Origin: Mucilaginibacter paludis DSM 18603
GTDB taxonomy: Bacteria > Bacteroidota > Bacteroidia > Sphingobacteriales > Sphingobacteriaceae
DNA length: 64,000 nucleotides
NCBI RefSeq assembly: GCF_000166195.2
Contig: NZ_CM001403.1
Span: forward strand, 3,366,432-3,430,431
Direction: 5' to 3'
Shown here: one piece after another, positions 16,357-25,721 of the stretch
Layout of the letters: every line of letters begins with the position of its first letter
How positions within the stretch are numbered: the first letter of the stretch is position 1
Position numbers and translations under genes: made by a program
Notes under the pieces: generated by a model
Told to the model about the DNA's origin: nothing
The model's input: only the letters and a program-made list of their open reading frames with translations
Database searches by the model: none

Positions 16357-17700
16357 CTATATCGAAAATGCTTTTAGGGTTTCAAAATGTCTTACACTAT
16401 CTAATATCTTAACATAATCCATTGTTTGAGACAATTTTGAGTGTCCTAAATTCCTTTGCAAAACTTCCGGACGCATCCCATTCTCCAGGCTAAGGATGGC
16501 ATAAGTGTGCCTGGCTGAATGACAAGATAGGATTTCATATTTTTTCTTAACCACTGTTTTTACTTCGCTGCCATATTGGGCTGTCAACTCAATCTCTGTA
16601 TCAATTTTTGCATCCTCGCAAAGCTCCTTTAAATAGTCGTTAGCTTTTTGGTTAGACGGAACCGGCAATAATTTTTTGAATTTTTGTTTGTCCCAATATT
16701 TTTCTATGATGGTTACCGCTTTTGGCGGCAAGGCAATCTCATGAAATTTGCGGGTCTTTTTAATCACAAACTTTAAAACATGATACTGCTCGCCTTTATC
16801 ACTTTTTTTAAGATAATGCGCCTGGTGTATCTGTTGCAAATCACTATAGCGCAAACCGGTATAGCAACCAAACAGAAAAACATCTTTTAGCTTTTCAAGC
16901 CTGTCACTTTCAGGCAGGTGTTTTTCAAGGGCTTTGACCTCCTTCTGTTTCAAAAAGATAATTTCTGTAGAACTGCGCTGTACCTTAATTTCTTCTAATG
17001 CTGACGAACTGCCTAATAATCCTTGCTTGTGCGCCTCACGCAATATTTGCTGGAGCATAGAGACTTTTTTTTCAACCGTAGTATTGTTGTTCTTCTTATC
17101 ATTCGTCAAATAAGTGATAAAACCCTCTACAAATTCTTTATTGACGTTTACCAATAGTGGTGGCCGAATGCCTACATGGCCCTTTAAAGAAGATACCATT
17201 GTGCTGATATTTCTTTTGGTACTTTCCTGTCCTGGCTTATTATATCGTTTGAGATAGTTTTCACAAAAGGAAACGATACTTTCATGACTAACGCTGTGGT
17301 TAACGGTAATCAACCGTTTAAGCTCCGACATATCTACCGGTTGGAAAGTTTCCTTTTTGCCCCGCAAATATTTGGATACCTTGTCAATTATAGTCGTGAT
17401 ATAAGTGTTAACGTCGTCAGCTCCCCTAAACCCTCGTGCCATTTGCTGATTAACATCCCAACAGGCATAGGATAAGACTTTCTTTGCCGTCAACTGTTTT
17501 CCCGGAATCCTAAATCCGGTATAATGACGAATGCGGTTTCGTTTGTATAAACCCTCATCATCGTTTATCCCTCTATTGGTATACTCAAACATTAGGGGTA
17601 AATTGCCTTGGTTATCTGGCTTGGAATCCAGGTAAAACCGTCCATATTTTCTTTTAATTCCCATAGATTGCGGTGCAATATGCGGTGCAATTTCTTTCAT
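16357..17700 (-). CDS. Tyrosine recombinase (IME integrase)
   Basis: The 447-residue integrase has an N-terminal arm-binding domain, a SAM-like core-binding domain (about 110-215) and a C-terminal catalytic domain. Catalytic residues are visible: Arg in CYTGLRYSD (about 283), HSARH (about 393), LGH (about 415) and the nucleophile Tyr in TMDYVKI (about 428). It starts at the ATG at 17700 with aaaggagc upstream. It ends 128 bp inside the attR core, and its first codons overlap the 12-bp arm repeats at 17669-17692, so integrase binding may repress its own expression. Confidence 0.95.
   Translation of the reverse strand: MKEIAPHIAPQSMGIKRKYGRFYLDSKPDNQGNLPLMFEYTNRGINDDEGLYKRNRIRHYTGFRIPGKQLTAKKVLSYACWDVNQQMARGFRGADDVNTYITTIIDKVSKYLRGKKETFQPVDMSELKRLITVNHSVSHESIVSFCENYLKRYNKPGQESTKRNISTMVSSLKGHVGIRPPLLVNVNKEFVEGFITYLTNDKKNNNTTVEKKVSMLQQILREAHKQGLLGSSSALEEIKVQRSSTEIIFLKQKEVKALEKHLPESDRLEKLKDVFLFGCYTGLRYSDLQQIHQAHYLKKSDKGEQYHVLKFVIKKTRKFHEIALPPKAVTIIEKYWDKQKFKKLLPVPSNQKANDYLKELCEDAKIDTEIELTAQYGSEVKTVVKKKYEILSCHSARHTYAILSLENGMRPEVLQRNLGHSKLSQTMDYVKILDSVRHFETLKAFSI
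17669..17692. repeat. Tandem 12-bp integrase arm sites, right end
   Basis: tgcggtgcaata and tgcggtgcaatt lie in tandem inside the first codons of the integrase gene. They match the pair at 3348-3371 at the other end of the element in sequence, spacing and orientation. Confidence 0.65.
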
Positions 17701-17779
17701 TTAGCTCCTTTTATGAGAAAACAAGTGAAAGAAAATTTACAGTTTATAATCTGATTATCAATTATTTATAACCATTATA

Positions 17780-17787
17780 CAAACATA
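17780..17787 (-). promoter_or_regulatory. Candidate integrase promoter (-7 box)
   Basis: TATGTTTG on the minus strand matches the TAnnTTTG consensus. The -33 region is poor (TTTC at about 19 bp). Transcription would begin near 17773, 70 nt before the integrase start. Confidence 0.35.
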
Positions 17788-17817
17788 TAAAAAATTATCG
17801 AAAAGGGAAAATTAGTT

Positions 17818-17831
17818 CTGCTCCCGCTACC
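17818..17831. repeat. attR core of the IME (14 bp)
   Basis: Exact copy of the tRNA(fMet) 3' end (ctgctcccgctacc). It is followed by the putative native tRNA terminator at 17840-17885, which supports this as the original downstream chromosomal junction. Confidence 0.8.
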
Positions 17832-17839
17832 AAACCGGC

Positions 17840-17885
17840 AAACGAGGCATAATTGAGGTTCAACTCAGGAATGCCTCGTTTTTGT
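17840..17885. terminator. Hairpin, probably the original tRNA(fMet) terminator
   Basis: aacgaggcat and atgcctcgtt pair around a smaller inner hairpin, and ttgttttg follows on the plus strand. It lies right after the attR core, where the terminator of an uninterrupted tRNA would be. It also overlaps the 3' end of the recombinase pseudogene on the minus strand. Confidence 0.55.
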
Positions 17886-18897
17886 TTTGTGATAAGTTGC
17901 TTAAAATGAGCAATGTACGCGAATACGGAATTTATGCGTGTGGTTCGACACCCATCTGTTTTTTTACTGTAGAAGATACCATCAGGAAACAGCAAAGTTT
18001 GAATGTGCTGCTTGGTCAAATAATCGCCCAAAACCCAGTTTTTACGCATATTTGAAGCAAAATCTACTGCTAAATTAATGCACTCATCAAGGTTCGACAC
18101 TTTTTTTGAAGCCTTTAAAAGCTCTCCCTCGATTTCCGATTTTTCAGTACCATATTTCTCGCAATATTTGCCATACAACTTGCCGTCAATTTCTTCCTCA
18201 ATAAATCTTTCCTCCAGTCTTTCTATTTTTTTATTGAGCTCCTTATAGCGCTCTTGAAGGTTGGAATACTCGTCCTTTTGGGCATTATTTAATTGGTTGA
18301 AGGTTGCTAGCGTTTGCTTTTTTACAAGGGTAATCAGCTCATCTGCAAAATCCATATTAAAGTAATCAAGGACGGTAGCAAAGATTTCATGCAGAGACTT
18401 GGCACTCTTATTATTGCAACACCCCACTGTGCTGCATTTGTAATAGTGGATCTTTTTCTTTTGCACGATATAACCTCTCATGGCTTTACCACATCCATCA
18501 CAAAGAAGGAACCGCTTTAATGGGATTGCTTCATTTTCTTCGTTGATGCTATAACCATGTGCATTTTTATCCAACAATCCATTGATTATTAAAAATATAT
18601 TCTTCGGCACCAGCTTTTCTTGATTCCCTTCAATAACTCGCCCTTCCAGCATATTATGTGATATCAAGCCACAATAAAAGGGATTACGAAAAATCTCTGA
18701 TATGCGCTGATGATTAAGGATAAGTCCTTTTTGTTTCAATCGCTGCCTTATTTCTTCATTACTTAACTGATCTTCTGCCTTCCAGTAAAATGCTTGTCGG
18801 AGCAGCTTGCCTTTTTCATTTACAATTATTTTGCGCATTCCATTTTCTCTAATGCGTTCAAAACCGAGTGGCGGCATTGTCGGCCAATTTCCTCCTA

Positions 18898-20097
18898 GTG
18901 TCACGTCAAGTTAAAATTGTCGGGTAAAGGCGTTTGAGTTTAATCCTTGCATCGTCATTTGTAAATTGCCAGTTAATGGTAGCTTCTTTATTGTTTCGGT
19001 GGGTTTGCCAGGCCAACACTTCTTTTTGCATCTTTTTGATATTGTCAATCCTTCGGTTTAGACATTGTCCCATCAAAACATTTAACTCTATTTCTGCCAT
19101 GTTCAACCAACTGCCATGCTTTGGGGTGTAAACAAATTCAAACCTGTCCCTTAGTCGTTTGGCTTCTTTCGGCTCAAAGGCCTCGTACAACGCTGCTGGT
19201 TTATGTGTGCCAAGGTTATCCATTACCAAGGTTATTTTAGTGACTTTCGGGTACCAATCGTCGGCTATTTGTTTGATGAATTTTGCCCAGTCTGTTTTTG
19301 TTTTCCGTTCTGTCACCTCCACATATCTTTTCCCGTTCAATGGCTCTGATGCCAAGAATATATTGGCTACCCCGCAACGCGCATATTCAAAATCTTCCCG
19401 AGCATCTTGTCCGGGTTTCATTGGGATGGGCAACCGTGTTTCTGTAATCAGCTGTTTTGGGGACTCATCCATACAAACGACCGGAAACTCTTGGCTATAA
19501 GGTCGTTTATATACATCCAGCAAATGCTCCATATTAGCAACAAAATCACTGCTTTGGTGCGGTGGTATTACCCAGCCTTTTACTTTCCAGGGTTTTAACT
19601 CGTTTTTTTTAACGTCTTTCTTATCGTTTCATAGGAAATATCTTCTACATATTTCAACTCAACCATTTTATCAGCCAATAAACGTAGCGACCATTTTGAA
19701 AAGCCTTCGGGTGCTTTGCCACAACTTAATGCTATTAAATGCGCCTCGGCTTCCCCGTCTATTTTTTTTGCTTTTGTCTTGATTATAGGCTTACGGTCCA
19801 GGCACGCTTCAAAACCGTCTTCAACAAAACGCTGTTTGACCCGGTCAATCATTCGCATGCTTACTTTTAAAACACGGCTGACTTCTTCGTTGATGATCTT
19901 TTCCCCAAGTCCACTTTCATCGCAATTCAATAAAATATAAGCATTGCGATACTGTTGGGCACTGTGAGAACCCTTGCTGATTATTGCACTTAGCCGCCCC
20001 CGCTCTTCTTCTGTTAACGTTACTCTATACTTTATCATATCCGTTTTGGATGATAAAGGTATAATAAATATACGACAATATCAAATTGACGCGACAC
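18898..20097. mobile_element. IS630-family insertion sequence
   Basis: The element is 1200 bp long, flanked by TA at 18896-18897 and 20098-20099, the target duplication typical of IS630. Terminal inverted repeats of about 28 bp are visible: left gtgtcacgtcaagtt, right (inverted) gtgtcgcgtcaattt, both continuing into attgtcg. It carries one transposase in two overlapping frames and interrupts a serine recombinase gene. Confidence 0.93.
18906..20038 (-). CDS. IS630-family transposase (probable -1 frameshift)
   Basis: The transposase is encoded in two frames. Frame one (20038 to 19595, 147 residues) carries the N-terminal helix-turn-helix region. Frame two (to 18906) carries the DDE catalytic core: Asp in VVCMDE, Asp in LVMDNLGTH, Glu in GSWLNMAEIEL. 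An A8 run at 19603-19610 (minus strand TTAAAAAAAAC) is the natural slippage site. A -1 shift there gives the continuous IS630-like sequence KTLKKNELKPWKVKGWVIPP. Without the shift, translation stops three codons later. Programmed frameshifting is known in this family, so the gene may be functional. Confidence 0.9.
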
Positions 20098-20516
20098 TAG
20101 GAGCATTTCCTTTATACCAGCCATACATTTTTCCTTACGCAGCTGGTTATCAAACTCGCCGAAAAGAAAAAGCATTTTCTGTTGCATCTGCCCCGAAGGA
20201 TTAGAGGTGTCAATTGGTTGTGTTACGGATACTATCTCAATGCCTAATTTTCGTAATTGTCCACTCAGCCAGATAGAATTATCGTTTCGGGAAAATCGCT
20301 CTAAGCTATAGACCAAGATATAGGATACCTTTTCCTTTGCTTTTTTAACGAAGGAGAGCATGGCTGTAAATTGCTTACGTTCATCTGTTTGAGCACTTTC
20401 ATAAGTACCTCCAAACTTTGCCAGGGTAGAATATTTGCATCGCTCGGCGTATAGATTACAGGCTTTAATTTGTGTTTCCAGGCTTAAGTTATTGTCTGCC
20501 TGTTCTTTTGTACTTA

Positions 20517-21338
20517 ACTGAAATTCCTTGCTCTATATTTTTTGATTTGCCAAATTCGTATCAAGCTTTTTTATTTGCAACTGTTAATGGAAACCAGAAA
20601 AGGGTGGATCGGAGTTTGGCTTTAGAACAATTTGGCTTTAATGTCGATGAAGAACCCCGAGAATCTTGGACACCTGAAAAAATTGCTGTTTATTATAGCC
20701 GTCGCCTTAATATTAAAGATGCACCCTTTCATTTTCACATTAGAGTAGCTCCTCGTGATGACCAATATTTAGTATCAACAGCAGTCAAGTCTGATTGGTT
20801 TGTATCTACTGCCACTGTAGTTGATGGAATTGTAGACTTAATTTCAAAAAACGCTAAACGCGACAGGGTGGAAATGCAACAACAATGTATATTTAAAGGC
20901 CGCAACCGAAAGCAATTATCTAAGATCAAGGATGATAGTCCATTGCGCGTTTTATACTTAAAAGGAGACGCTGAACATGACGAATTAATTTATAATATTG
21001 TTATAGATTTTTTTGAAGTTATGAAAAATTATGTCTGGATACATTGTGCTCCAAATTCATTCATTACCAAAACTATAGGTATTCAAGCATCATTTGACTT
21101 TCTAAAACGGATACTACTTAAGGAATCAGCCACCTTAGATTCAATAAATTTTACAAAGTGGGTTAAGTCCTTTGAAAAAGTTGATTTTTCCGATACATAC
21201 TTTCAACAATCATCCAGCGTGGGCAGGTCAAGGATTAGAAACCTTATGTTAATTGCTAATAATTTAGATAATGAGCAGAGAATTAGAGAAGAAGATCGTA
21301 ATAAACTTAACCAACTTTTGCACGAATCCAATCTTTGA
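20517..21338 (+). pseudogene. DGQHR-domain protein, 5'-truncated
   Basis: The reading frame contains the middle and C-terminal part of a DGQHR/DndB-like protein: the typical IFFDLPNSYQAFLFATVNGN followed by QKRVDRSL, and a helical C-terminal region ending LNQLLHESNL. The N-terminal part with the DGQHR signature is missing. Upstream the frame continues only into serine-recombinase DNA of the opposite strand, and the nominal GTG start at 20472 lies inside it. The gene is therefore a remnant joined to the recombinase at about 20505-20535. DGQHR proteins occur with DNA-modification (dnd-type) and other defence loci. Confidence 0.75.
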
Positions 21339-21397
21339 TTTAGGCTTCTTATAAGAGAGTCTTATAAAGCCTTCTTGTAAAACAGATCTAACTCTCT

Positions 21398-21508
21398 TCA
21401 TGGAACGCAGGGGTCTCCATCTGTCGCGGTTACGAATAGGCAATTCGTATTTTGTATCCATTCGTTTAATTCTGCAATGCTCTTATCTGCAAATTTTATT
21501 GGTTTCAT
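21398..21508 (-). CDS. Possible 36-residue protein coupled to the TM gene
   Basis: An ATG at 21508 overlaps the stop of the preceding membrane-protein gene as ATGA. It opens a frame beginning MKPIKFADKSIAELNEW and ending GDPCVP. The overlap suggests real translation. The coding signal seems to continue in another frame afterwards, so this may be the start of a gene broken by a frameshift or deletion. No function can be assigned. Confidence 0.35.
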   Translation of the reverse strand: MKPIKFADKSIAELNEWIQNTNCLFVTATDGDPCVP

Positions 21509-22053
21509 GTGGCGGTGGTGGGAGTTACATTGTTTTTTGCTACAGCAATAAATCCAAAACCTAATGTCAGGAACTCAAAAACAAGCGTATAAGTGGTAAT
21601 AAAACACACCACCGTAATTGCAATTGGCATTTTTGAACTGTTGATATCGTTCAAAACTGCCTGACTACCATACATGTCTAAAGCATTATACCGCGAATGC
21701 GCCATCTGAATCATGTTCTCTAAATCGGCATTATTCCAGAAAGGGAAAAGTACAGGCTCATATTTGGGATCCTCTACGACCTGAACCTGAAAAAGAATAA
21801 TATAAATTAACAGACTTAAAAAAAAGAGTATAAAAAATGTAATGGCGGCTCTTTTCCTTTTTCTCTGATCTATTTTACTCAAAGCAACCTTCCTATGATT
21901 CAGTGTTAAAAGAGTAAAGGCCCCACACGCTTCAATTATTCCTCCAAGCAACACCTTTGATATACCCGGTGGTGTACCAAGATTGGTGACAATAATGGCA
22001 ACTCCCGGTAAGAGTGCAAATGTTGAACTGGCCCATTTAAAAAGCTTTTCCAT
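21505..22053 (-). CDS. Four-helix membrane protein of the CHAT module
   Basis: The product (183 residues from the ATG at 22053) has predicted transmembrane helices near residues 8-30, 35-52, 68-90 and 150-175. The loop between helices 3 and 4 (about 90-145) contains NNADLENMIQMAHSRYNALDM and should lie outside. I recognise no family. It starts 5 bp after the PEGA-like gene and is co-oriented with it, divergent from the CHAT protease, so it may anchor or be the target of that module. Confidence 0.7.
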   Translation of the reverse strand: MEKLFKWASSTFALLPGVAIIVTNLGTPPGISKVLLGGIIEACGAFTLLTLNHRKVALSKIDQRKRKRAAITFFILFFLSLLIYIILFQVQVVEDPKYEPVLFPFWNNADLENMIQMAHSRYNALDMYGSQAVLNDINSSKMPIAITVVCFITTYTLVFEFLTLGFGFIAVAKNNVTPTTAT

Positions 22054-22058
22054 CTCTA

Positions 22059-22718
22059 TTAATTGAGTTTTAAATAAACAGAATCTACCGGATTTAAATG
22101 CGAGGGGCGGCATTCAATTGTCTTAAAATGGTTGTTGTAGCTATATACAACGACATACACAAACTCCTGTACAGGCACCTTAACCGTTGTCAAACCGTTA
22201 TAAACATTATAATGAGCAAGCAATGACTGATCAAATCTTTTAAAGAGCGGATTCCGGTCCCAGACAATCTTTGGTACCAGAAAGACATTTGCACCTGAAG
22301 GGTCAGATTTAATTTTTAGCTGTATCTGTGATACCGGTTTTTCTTTTCCTTTGATATCGAGGCTGAAATCTCCGCGACCGGGTTTTGAATAGACAATATG
22401 GAGTAATGGAGATGCCGAAAGTCCGGGAGCATTAGTAATAAACGAAGCAGGCACTGCTGCTGAGAATGCAACGGTATCTTTCCACCTTTGAAAGTCTTCC
22501 GCTTCCACTAAAACGGAGTCGGTTTTAACTCCGGCCGTAAGCTGGTAAATCGACACCATTGCACCGGCATAGGTGGCATTGGGGAGTTGGTTAAGTTTAT
22601 TTTTATCAGCAGGGCTGATATTTATTTTTTGAACAAAATACAACCTGATTTCTTCCTGAGCTTTAACAAGTTCTGACAGCCCACATAAAAAAATAATTCC
22701 TAATAATACCCGATACAT
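22059..22718 (-). CDS. Exported protein with PEGA-like C-terminal domain
   Basis: The 219-residue protein has a signal peptide (LLGIIFLCGLSELVKAQ). Its C-terminal domain reads SDPSGANVFLVP, then YNGLTTVKVPV and the YVVVYSYNNHFKTIECRPS strands, which is the layout of PEGA surface-layer-type domains (SxPsGAxV ... GxTP). The N-terminal half is unassigned. The gene diverges from the CHAT protease gene with only 51 bp between them, and the membrane-protein gene follows at once, so the three probably work together at the cell envelope. Confidence 0.7.
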   Translation of the reverse strand: MYRVLLGIIFLCGLSELVKAQEEIRLYFVQKINISPADKNKLNQLPNATYAGAMVSIYQLTAGVKTDSVLVEAEDFQRWKDTVAFSAAVPASFITNAPGLSASPLLHIVYSKPGRGDFSLDIKGKEKPVSQIQLKIKSDPSGANVFLVPKIVWDRNPLFKRFDQSLLAHYNVYNGLTTVKVPVQEFVYVVVYSYNNHFKTIECRPSHLNPVDSVYLKLN

Positions 22719-22723
22719 TTCGA

Positions 22724-22731
22724 TAAATTTG
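22724..22731 (+). promoter_or_regulatory. Candidate promoter of the CHAT gene (-7 box)
   Basis: TAAATTTG matches TAnnTTTG; no good TTTG is found at -33. Transcription would start near 22738, 32 nt before the CHAT start. The 51-bp divergent spacer must hold both promoters. Confidence 0.3.
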
Positions 22732-22769
22732 GCTGTATATTACTTTTAAAGATAATCAAAAACCAGCTC

Positions 22770-25721
22770 ATGAAACAATTTTACTGTACAATTATTACCG
22801 CCTTAATAATCTGCATTACTGCGCCGGTAAAAGCACAAAGCTGCGCGGCTCTTGCTGATTCTACGGTTAAAATCTATAGGCAGGATGGTCCTGTCAAAGC
22901 TGCCCCTTTAGCTGAAAAAGCTTGTAAAGTATGCCAAACGGAGCAGGATCAGGGAGGCTATATGAATGCGTTAAGAAACCTGGCAACTATAGTTTCCGAT
23001 ACCGGAAATGTTGCAAAAGCACTTTCCTTATATAACGAGGCACTCAGGATAAGTACAAAGCTATATCCGGATGGTCACATGTCTACCGTAAATATCTTAA
23101 TGGACTTATCCACTTTGGTACGCTTAGATACCGGGATCGCTTATCTCAAACAGGCAAGAGGTGTCGTTCAAAAAATCACCAATGGTCAGAATAGCTATGA
23201 CTACGCCCGTGTTACCAATAATATTGCAAGGCTTTATACCCAGGCAGGCTTTTATGAAGAAGCAAAAAAATATTTAAAAGAAGCATTAACAGCAGAAGGT
23301 AGTTTACCTAATCCTTCAAATAGCGAAGTGACATGGAATAGCCTGAATATAGGTGCCGTGCTTTCTGCTGATATGGGAGATTATCAAACAGCTCTCGAAG
23401 TATATGACCGGCTGTCAAAAGTTTACTGGCGAAAGTATAACAGTGACCCTAGTCCTTATCTGTCGGTTCAGAATAATCTTGGTGGTTTATATTACAAACT
23501 GTCCAACTACAAAAAGGCGGCAGAAATTTTCACAGGTGTTAAAGAGAAATTTGAATCACTTCAAATTGTTAATAATGATTACGTGGACGTACTTGGTAAT
23601 CTGGCGGTATGCTTTTCCGAATCAGGACAAACTGATAAGGCTATTCCCTTATTTGATAAGGTTATCGAACTGAGCCGTAATCTGAACGACGACGAACTGT
23701 ATGCCAATACCATTAGTGACAAAGCCTCCTGTTATGCTCAACAAAAGCAGTTTGACAACGCCATTACTTTATTAAAAGAAGCATTGACCATACGCAAAAA
23801 TTTGTATCATAATGAAAATGAACTTTACCTGCAAACATTAGGTAGCCTGGCTTCCTGTTTGCGGGATAGTGGCAACATTGTCGAATCCGTTGTATTGTCT
23901 GAAAAGATACTGCAAATCCTGCCCTCCGTAGTAGGACCGGCAAGTTCCGATTATGCAAGTCACATGCAGGAAGCAGCACTTTGTTACTGGGCTCAGGGGA
24001 ATCTTGTAAAAACAGGGAGTCTGCTTAAAAACATGCAGGAAAACCTCAACAACCAGGTAAAGAATAATTTTTATGGCTTCAACAGCCAGCAACGGGAACA
24101 GTTGATCACCAGTTTTTACAGCTCATTCCAATTCGATGCAGCCTATGTTGCCCTTTTAAATAAGCAGCATAATACTTCATTTAACGGTTGGCTATTTGAT
24201 ATAGAACTGGCAAGAAAAAACATGCTTTTATCGACCAATAAAAGATTTACTACAGCCATAGAAACAAGTCAGGATACTACGCTTCAAAGAATGTATGAGA
24301 GATGGAATAAGTTGTCAATCAATCTGGCGAAACAATATTCACTGCCGCGCTCAGCGCGTGTCCGAAACCTGGACAGTCTGCAAACCGTAAAAGATAATCT
24401 GGAGCGCAAAATTGCGCTCCAGTCGAAGGAATTCAGAGCTGAAGTGGAAAAAGGGACTGTGACATGGCAACAGGTAAGAGATGTGCTTAAACCAGGGGAA
24501 GCGGCAATTGAATTTATAAAGTATGATGGCTACAACAAAGATTTTACCGATAGCGTTTTTTTTGCAGCGCTCGTCATAAAACACGGCGACACTTTGCCTT
24601 CCTGGGTAAGCCTGTGCAACTCCAGGGAACTTATCAAAGTAATGCGAAGCACTCAGGACCTGATTACAGACCAGGACAAAGTGAATGCACTCTATGGATC
24701 TAAAGACAGGGCAGATAACAGACTTTACAGATTACTATGGCTTCCTGTTTCGGCTGCGCTTTCAGGAGTAACCACCGTTTATTACGCACCTACTTCAGTA
24801 TTAAACAATGTTGCTTTTCCGGCAATGCGCACTTCCTCCGGTAAGTATTTAGTTGAAGTATACGATATGGTGCAATTAAGCAGCACACGCAATTTTATAC
24901 AACGACAGCCTGACTTTAAAATAACAGCCGGTATGAAGGCGACCCTGTTTGGAGCCATCAATTACAATGATTTTGATAACGCCGCCCCCCGTGTAAAACC
25001 AGAAAAAGAAATAATTCCAGGGGCGGCACGTGGCCTTGACAGGGACTATGTAGATGGAAAGTCATGGGAATTTTTACCCGGTACAGAGAAAGAGATCAGA
25101 GCTGTCGATACTATTCTCAAAGCAGCTCAAATCAAGGTTAGTATTTGGAGCGAAAATCATGCTTCAGAAGAACGTCTAAAGAGTTTAAACGGCATCAACG
25201 CTCCTGACATTCTGCAAATTTCCACTCATGGCTTTTATTTCGAGAACAAGTCTGCCGCTTACAGCAATGTATTTACCAGAACCATTCAACAAAATTTAAA
25301 GTACAGCCCCGATCCTTTGCAACGGTCAGGACTCCTTTTTTCCGGTGCTAATAAAACCTGGATGGGCGAACAGGTTGTTTCCGAAAGGGAGGATGGAATA
25401 CTTACAGCTGCTGAAATTACCAATCTTAATTTAAGCAAGGTGGGGCTGGTCGTTATGTCAGCATGCCGTACTGCCCTGGGCGATATCAGTGGAGATGAAA
25501 GTGCGTATGGGCTGGAAAGTGCAACAAAACTGGCGGGAGCAAAAAATACGATTATGAGCCTATGGAGGATTTCTGATACCGAATCGCCTGTTTTTATGAC
25601 AAATATTTACCATTATCTGGCTCAGAACAACTCACTGCATGAGGCATTTAGAAAAACACAACTGCTCTTAAGCAAACAGTTAGATCCTTACTATTGGGCA
25701 GCTTTTAGCTTATCAGACTAA
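22770..25721 (+). CDS. Exported TPR-CHAT (caspase-like) protease
   Basis: The 983-residue protein has a signal peptide ending at KAQS. TPR repeats run from about residue 40 to 450 (recurring ALSLYNEALRI-, AIPLFDKVIEL- and AITLLKEALTI-like helices), then a linker helix, then a C-terminal CHAT domain. The catalytic dyad is intact: His820 in STHGF and Cys899 in SACRT, with the downstream GLESATKLAGAKNTIMSLW segment typical of CHAT. CHAT domains are caspase-related cysteine peptidases. Cytoplasmic ones act in defence (for example with gRAMP or gasdermin). This one is predicted to be exported, so its substrate should be in the envelope. Confidence 0.92.
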   Translation: MKQFYCTIITALIICITAPVKAQSCAALADSTVKIYRQDGPVKAAPLAEKACKVCQTEQDQGGYMNALRNLATIVSDTGNVAKALSLYNEALRISTKLYPDGHMSTVNILMDLSTLVRLDTGIAYLKQARGVVQKITNGQNSYDYARVTNNIARLYTQAGFYEEAKKYLKEALTAEGSLPNPSNSEVTWNSLNIGAVLSADMGDYQTALEVYDRLSKVYWRKYNSDPSPYLSVQNNLGGLYYKLSNYKKAAEIFTGVKEKFESLQIVNNDYVDVLGNLAVCFSESGQTDKAIPLFDKVIELSRNLNDDELYANTISDKASCYAQQKQFDNAITLLKEALTIRKNLYHNENELYLQTLGSLASCLRDSGNIVESVVLSEKILQILPSVVGPASSDYASHMQEAALCYWAQGNLVKTGSLLKNMQENLNNQVKNNFYGFNSQQREQLITSFYSSFQFDAAYVALLNKQHNTSFNGWLFDIELARKNMLLSTNKRFTTAIETSQDTTLQRMYERWNKLSINLAKQYSLPRSARVRNLDSLQTVKDNLERKIALQSKEFRAEVEKGTVTWQQVRDVLKPGEAAIEFIKYDGYNKDFTDSVFFAALVIKHGDTLPSWVSLCNSRELIKVMRSTQDLITDQDKVNALYGSKDRADNRLYRLLWLPVSAALSGVTTVYYAPTSVLNNVAFPAMRTSSGKYLVEVYDMVQLSSTRNFIQRQPDFKITAGMKATLFGAINYNDFDNAAPRVKPEKEIIPGAARGLDRDYVDGKSWEFLPGTEKEIRAVDTILKAAQIKVSIWSENHASEERLKSLNGINAPDILQISTHGFYFENKSAAYSNVFTRTIQQNLKYSPDPLQRSGLLFSGANKTWMGEQVVSEREDGILTAAEITNLNLSKVGLVVMSACRTALGDISGDESAYGLESATKLAGAKNTIMSLWRISDTESPVFMTNIYHYLAQNNSLHEAFRKTQLLLSKQLDPYYWAAFSLSD

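Larger units (their letters stand above)
17795..20532 (-). pseudogene. Large serine recombinase, split by an IS630 element and 5'-truncated
   Basis: The gene is in two pieces. The N-terminal piece (20532 to 20098) encodes a resolvase domain with catalytic Ser in LSTKEQ (codon 20512-20514), YSLERFSRND, and a segment ending GIKEMLL. The C-terminal piece (18895 to 17795) resumes GGNWPTMPPLGFERI, with a recombinase domain, a zinc ribbon (CDGCGKAM ... CSTVGCCNNK) and a coiled coil. Removing the IS at its TA duplication restores the frame exactly. The first residues before QLST are lost: a stop lies at 20533 and the sequence runs into a DGQHR gene fragment. The C-terminus now reads through the attR core (VAGAELIFPFR), showing that it is altered too. 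Confidence 0.9.
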
